A stretch of DNA of 64,000 bases from Anaerolineales bacterium (GTDB lineage: Bacteria; Chloroflexota; Anaerolineae; Anaerolineales; Villigracilaceae): the NCBI GenBank assembly GCA_015075725.1, contig JABTTV010000001.1:2852001-2916000 (forward strand), written 5' to 3'. The notes beneath the pieces were generated by a model. It made no database searches, was not told the origin of the DNA, and saw only the letters and a program-made list of their open reading frames with translations. How positions within the stretch are numbered: position 1 is the first letter of the stretch; each line of letters starts with the position of its first letter. Positions 62,853 to 64,000 of this stretch are shown piece by piece. Position numbers and translations under genes: made by a program.

Positions 62853-63524
62853 ATGAAAAAAATTTCCATCCTGTTGTTGTTACTGCTTGCGGCATGCGGT
62901 CCCTCCCGGGAATCGCAGGTTGTTCTTCCCAATCTTTTGCCGACGGCGACGGCTTATATCGACCCTTCCTATCCGACAGCACAGGCAAACCTGAATGCTC
63001 CGCAGCAAACCGCTGCTGGTATCGAAGTGCGCATGAACCGCGCGTGGGTGGAGGGTAAAAACGTCAATGCTGAGGTTTGTTTCACCCTGCCGGATGCGTC
63101 CGATTGGTCCATCTGGGCGGCAAGTTTGACGTACGGCAGTACATTCTTGCAGGAATATGGCACGACGTTGGTAAGCCTCCAGGAATCCGCGAATGGCCAG
63201 CCTGGTCAGAGGTGTGATATTTTGACCTTTGTCGTCCCGCCGGATGCAGATTTGACGAATTCCGTGATTGCGATCGACGCCATCTCTGCGGTGCCCCAGC
63301 TGACAGACTACTGCGATATCTATCTTCCAAAGATCCAGGAAGCCATGCTTGAAAGGGGAACTGGCATCGCAGTGGATTGTTTCGATGTGAACGGCACCCT
63401 GACCATGCAGATCACCGGCAAACCCGCCGAGATGTCGCAGGAACAGGCGGAACAGATCGTCTACAGCGATGAGTTTTATACGGTACGCGGTCCGTGGAGT
63501 TTCCCGTTCAATTTGTCGCAATAA
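62853..63524 (+). CDS. Secreted lipoprotein, unknown family
   Basis: About 223 aa from the ATG at 62853; GGAG is 12 nt upstream and an ATG at 62841 abuts it, so the start is not fully settled. Signal peptide with lipobox LAAC (KKISILLLLLLAAC), then a Pro/Thr linker and a beta-rich domain with five Cys (about 70-215) including ISAVPQLTDYCDIYLPKIQE. No named family recognised. Its last codons contain the -35 element of the next transcription unit. Confidence 0.75.
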   Translation: MKKISILLLLLLAACGPSRESQVVLPNLLPTATAYIDPSYPTAQANLNAPQQTAAGIEVRMNRAWVEGKNVNAEVCFTLPDASDWSIWAASLTYGSTFLQEYGTTLVSLQESANGQPGQRCDILTFVVPPDADLTNSVIAIDAISAVPQLTDYCDIYLPKIQEAMLERGTGIAVDCFDVNGTLTMQITGKPAEMSQEQAEQIVYSDEFYTVRGPWSFPFNLSQ

Positions 63525-63541
63525 AATTCCTGATGTATAAT
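63513..63541 (+). promoter_or_regulatory. Promoter of the tyrS leader
   Basis: TTGTCG (63513-63518), 17 bp, TATAAT (63536-63541). The expected +1 is about 63548, the A of the leader-peptide ATG. Confidence 0.75.
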
Positions 63542-63547
63542 ACCGGC

Positions 63548-63598
63548 ATGTTTCTCACACTTTCTGCCACGCAATACCCTTATTATCCCTGCTCATAG
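63548..63598 (+). CDS. Tyr-rich leader peptide of the tyrS attenuator
   Basis: A 16-codon ORF encodes MFLTLSATQYPYYPCS and ends with TAG at 63596-63598. Three Tyr codons (positions 10, 12, 13) lie just before the stop. It begins at the predicted transcription start, so it would be translated from a leaderless mRNA. Position before a terminator and tyrS, and the enrichment for the cognate amino acid, mark it as a tyrosine-sensing control peptide. Prediction from sequence alone. Confidence 0.72.
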   Translation: MFLTLSATQYPYYPCS

Positions 63599-63603
63599 CC
63601 CAA

Positions 63604-63640
63604 CTGCGATGGTGTCAATGAACGCGCCCCATCATCGCGG
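63604..63640 (+). promoter_or_regulatory. Antiterminator helix of the tyrS attenuator
   Basis: GCGATGGTG (63606-63614) pairs with CATCATCGC (63630-63638) with one G-U pair, and CT at 63604-63605 can extend onto GG at 63639-63640. The right arm is exactly the terminator loop plus the first two bases of the terminator's right arm, so the two structures exclude each other. The left arm starts 7 nt after the leader stop codon. Confidence 0.65.
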
Positions 63641-63650
63641 GCGCGTTTTT
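63623..63650 (+). terminator. Attenuator terminator upstream of tyrS
   Basis: CGCGCCC (63623-63629) pairs with GGGCGCG (63639-63645), loop of 9 nt, followed by TTTTT and then GTTTG. It lies 45 bp upstream of the tyrS ATG, in the same direction, so it can only act as a regulated barrier to tyrS transcription (or end a tiny leader RNA). Confidence 0.8.
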
Positions 63651-63694
63651 GTTTGTATCATTACGACCGCACGGTCTTGCACGAGGAGAAGCAA

Positions 63695-64000
63695 ATGAAC
63701 ATCGATGAACAAGTTGAACTGCTTATGCAGGGAACCGATTATGGCGACGAAGAGTTACAGAAAGCCATGGTTGCGGAACTGCGGGAACGGTTATTGATAT
63801 CGGAGAAGGAAAAACGCCCGCTGCAAGTGTACTGCGGTTACGACCCGACATCGACGGATTTACATCTGGGGCACACGATATCCATGCGAAAGTTGCGTCA
63901 ATTTCAGGACCTGGGCCATGATGTGACCTTTTTGATCGGAAATTATACGGCCTTGGTCGGTGACCCTTCGGATAAAAATAAGGCGCGTCCGGTCCTCACC
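63695..64000 (+). CDS. tyrS: Tyrosyl-tRNA synthetase (5' part, cut by window end)
   Basis: First 102 codons of a class I aminoacyl-tRNA synthetase charging tRNA-Tyr. [19 protein letters not shown] holds the HIGH-type motif (HLGH), followed by [26 protein letters not shown], the usual TyrRS order. GAGGAGAA lies 6 nt before the ATG. The N-terminus has a helical extension ([13 protein letters not shown]) characteristic of the longer TyrRS branch with a C-terminal S4 domain beyond the window. Expression is predicted to depend on the upstream tyrosine-codon attenuator. Confidence 0.93.
   Translation, partial: MNIDEQVELLMQGTDYGDEELQKAMVAELRERLLISEKEKRPLQVYCGYDPTSTDLHLGHTISMRKLRQFQDLGHDVTFLIGNYTALVGDPSDKNKARPVLT

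Noticed and set aside
63542..63694. T-box riboswitch upstream of tyrS
   Set aside because: The leader is only about 150 nt, has no T-box consensus bulge before the terminator, and is explained better by a Tyr-codon leader peptide.

Overview
The window is a densely packed 64 kb bacterial chromosome segment, about 55-57 % GC by eye, with no rRNA, phage, insertion sequence or CRISPR array. The gene repertoire fits a Chloroflexota bacterium of the Anaerolineae type (inference, no database search). Supporting signs are secreted DUF5666 and NBR1-Ig proteins, an A2-type caa3 oxidase, GldA/GldG-like ABC genes with a DUF4340 protein, a SpoIIM-ABC fusion, and many GT-C membrane proteins.

Layout. 1-8150: cNMP-binding protein, phospholipase D-like lipoprotein, DUF5666 lipoprotein, membrane protein, ECF sigma factor coupled to a DUF5667/DUF5666 membrane protein, L,D-transpeptidase and a solitary DNA methyltransferase. 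8139-14508 (mostly leftward): atypical response regulator, rlmN, HAD phosphatase, clpP, tig and tRNA-Leu(TAG). 14605-22270: peroxiredoxin, then a caa3 cytochrome oxidase locus with its copper and heme assembly genes. 22287-30463 (leftward): a five-gene cluster of three GT-C-like membrane proteins and two membrane-anchored alkaline-phosphatase-superfamily enzymes, probably acting on a surface glycopolymer. 30527-35979 (leftward): primary sigma factor, then DUF4340, GldG-like, permease and ATPase genes. 36170-45857: AlaX, lipoproteins, aldo/keto reductase, cystathionine beta-synthase, alanine racemase, two tandem lspA genes, rluD-like and threonine aldolase. 45863-56491: HD-GYP sensor, purine nucleoside phosphorylase, GNAT, a membrane GAF-HTH protein, S1 protein and FtsK. 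56604-64000: CDP-alcohol phosphatidyltransferase, lgt, ABC transporter with SpoIIM fusion, MBL hydrolase, HNH protein, epimerase, lipoprotein and the start of tyrS.

The most striking element is upstream of tyrS (63513-63650). A good promoter drives an apparently leaderless 16-codon ORF with three Tyr codons, followed by mutually exclusive antiterminator and terminator structures. This is a complete candidate for tyrosine-sensing ribosome-mediated attenuation. A second theme is repeat-like DNA inserted in frame into conserved enzymes (rlmN and alr). A third is that several genes have a -10 box about 6 bp before the ATG, which implies leaderless mRNAs.
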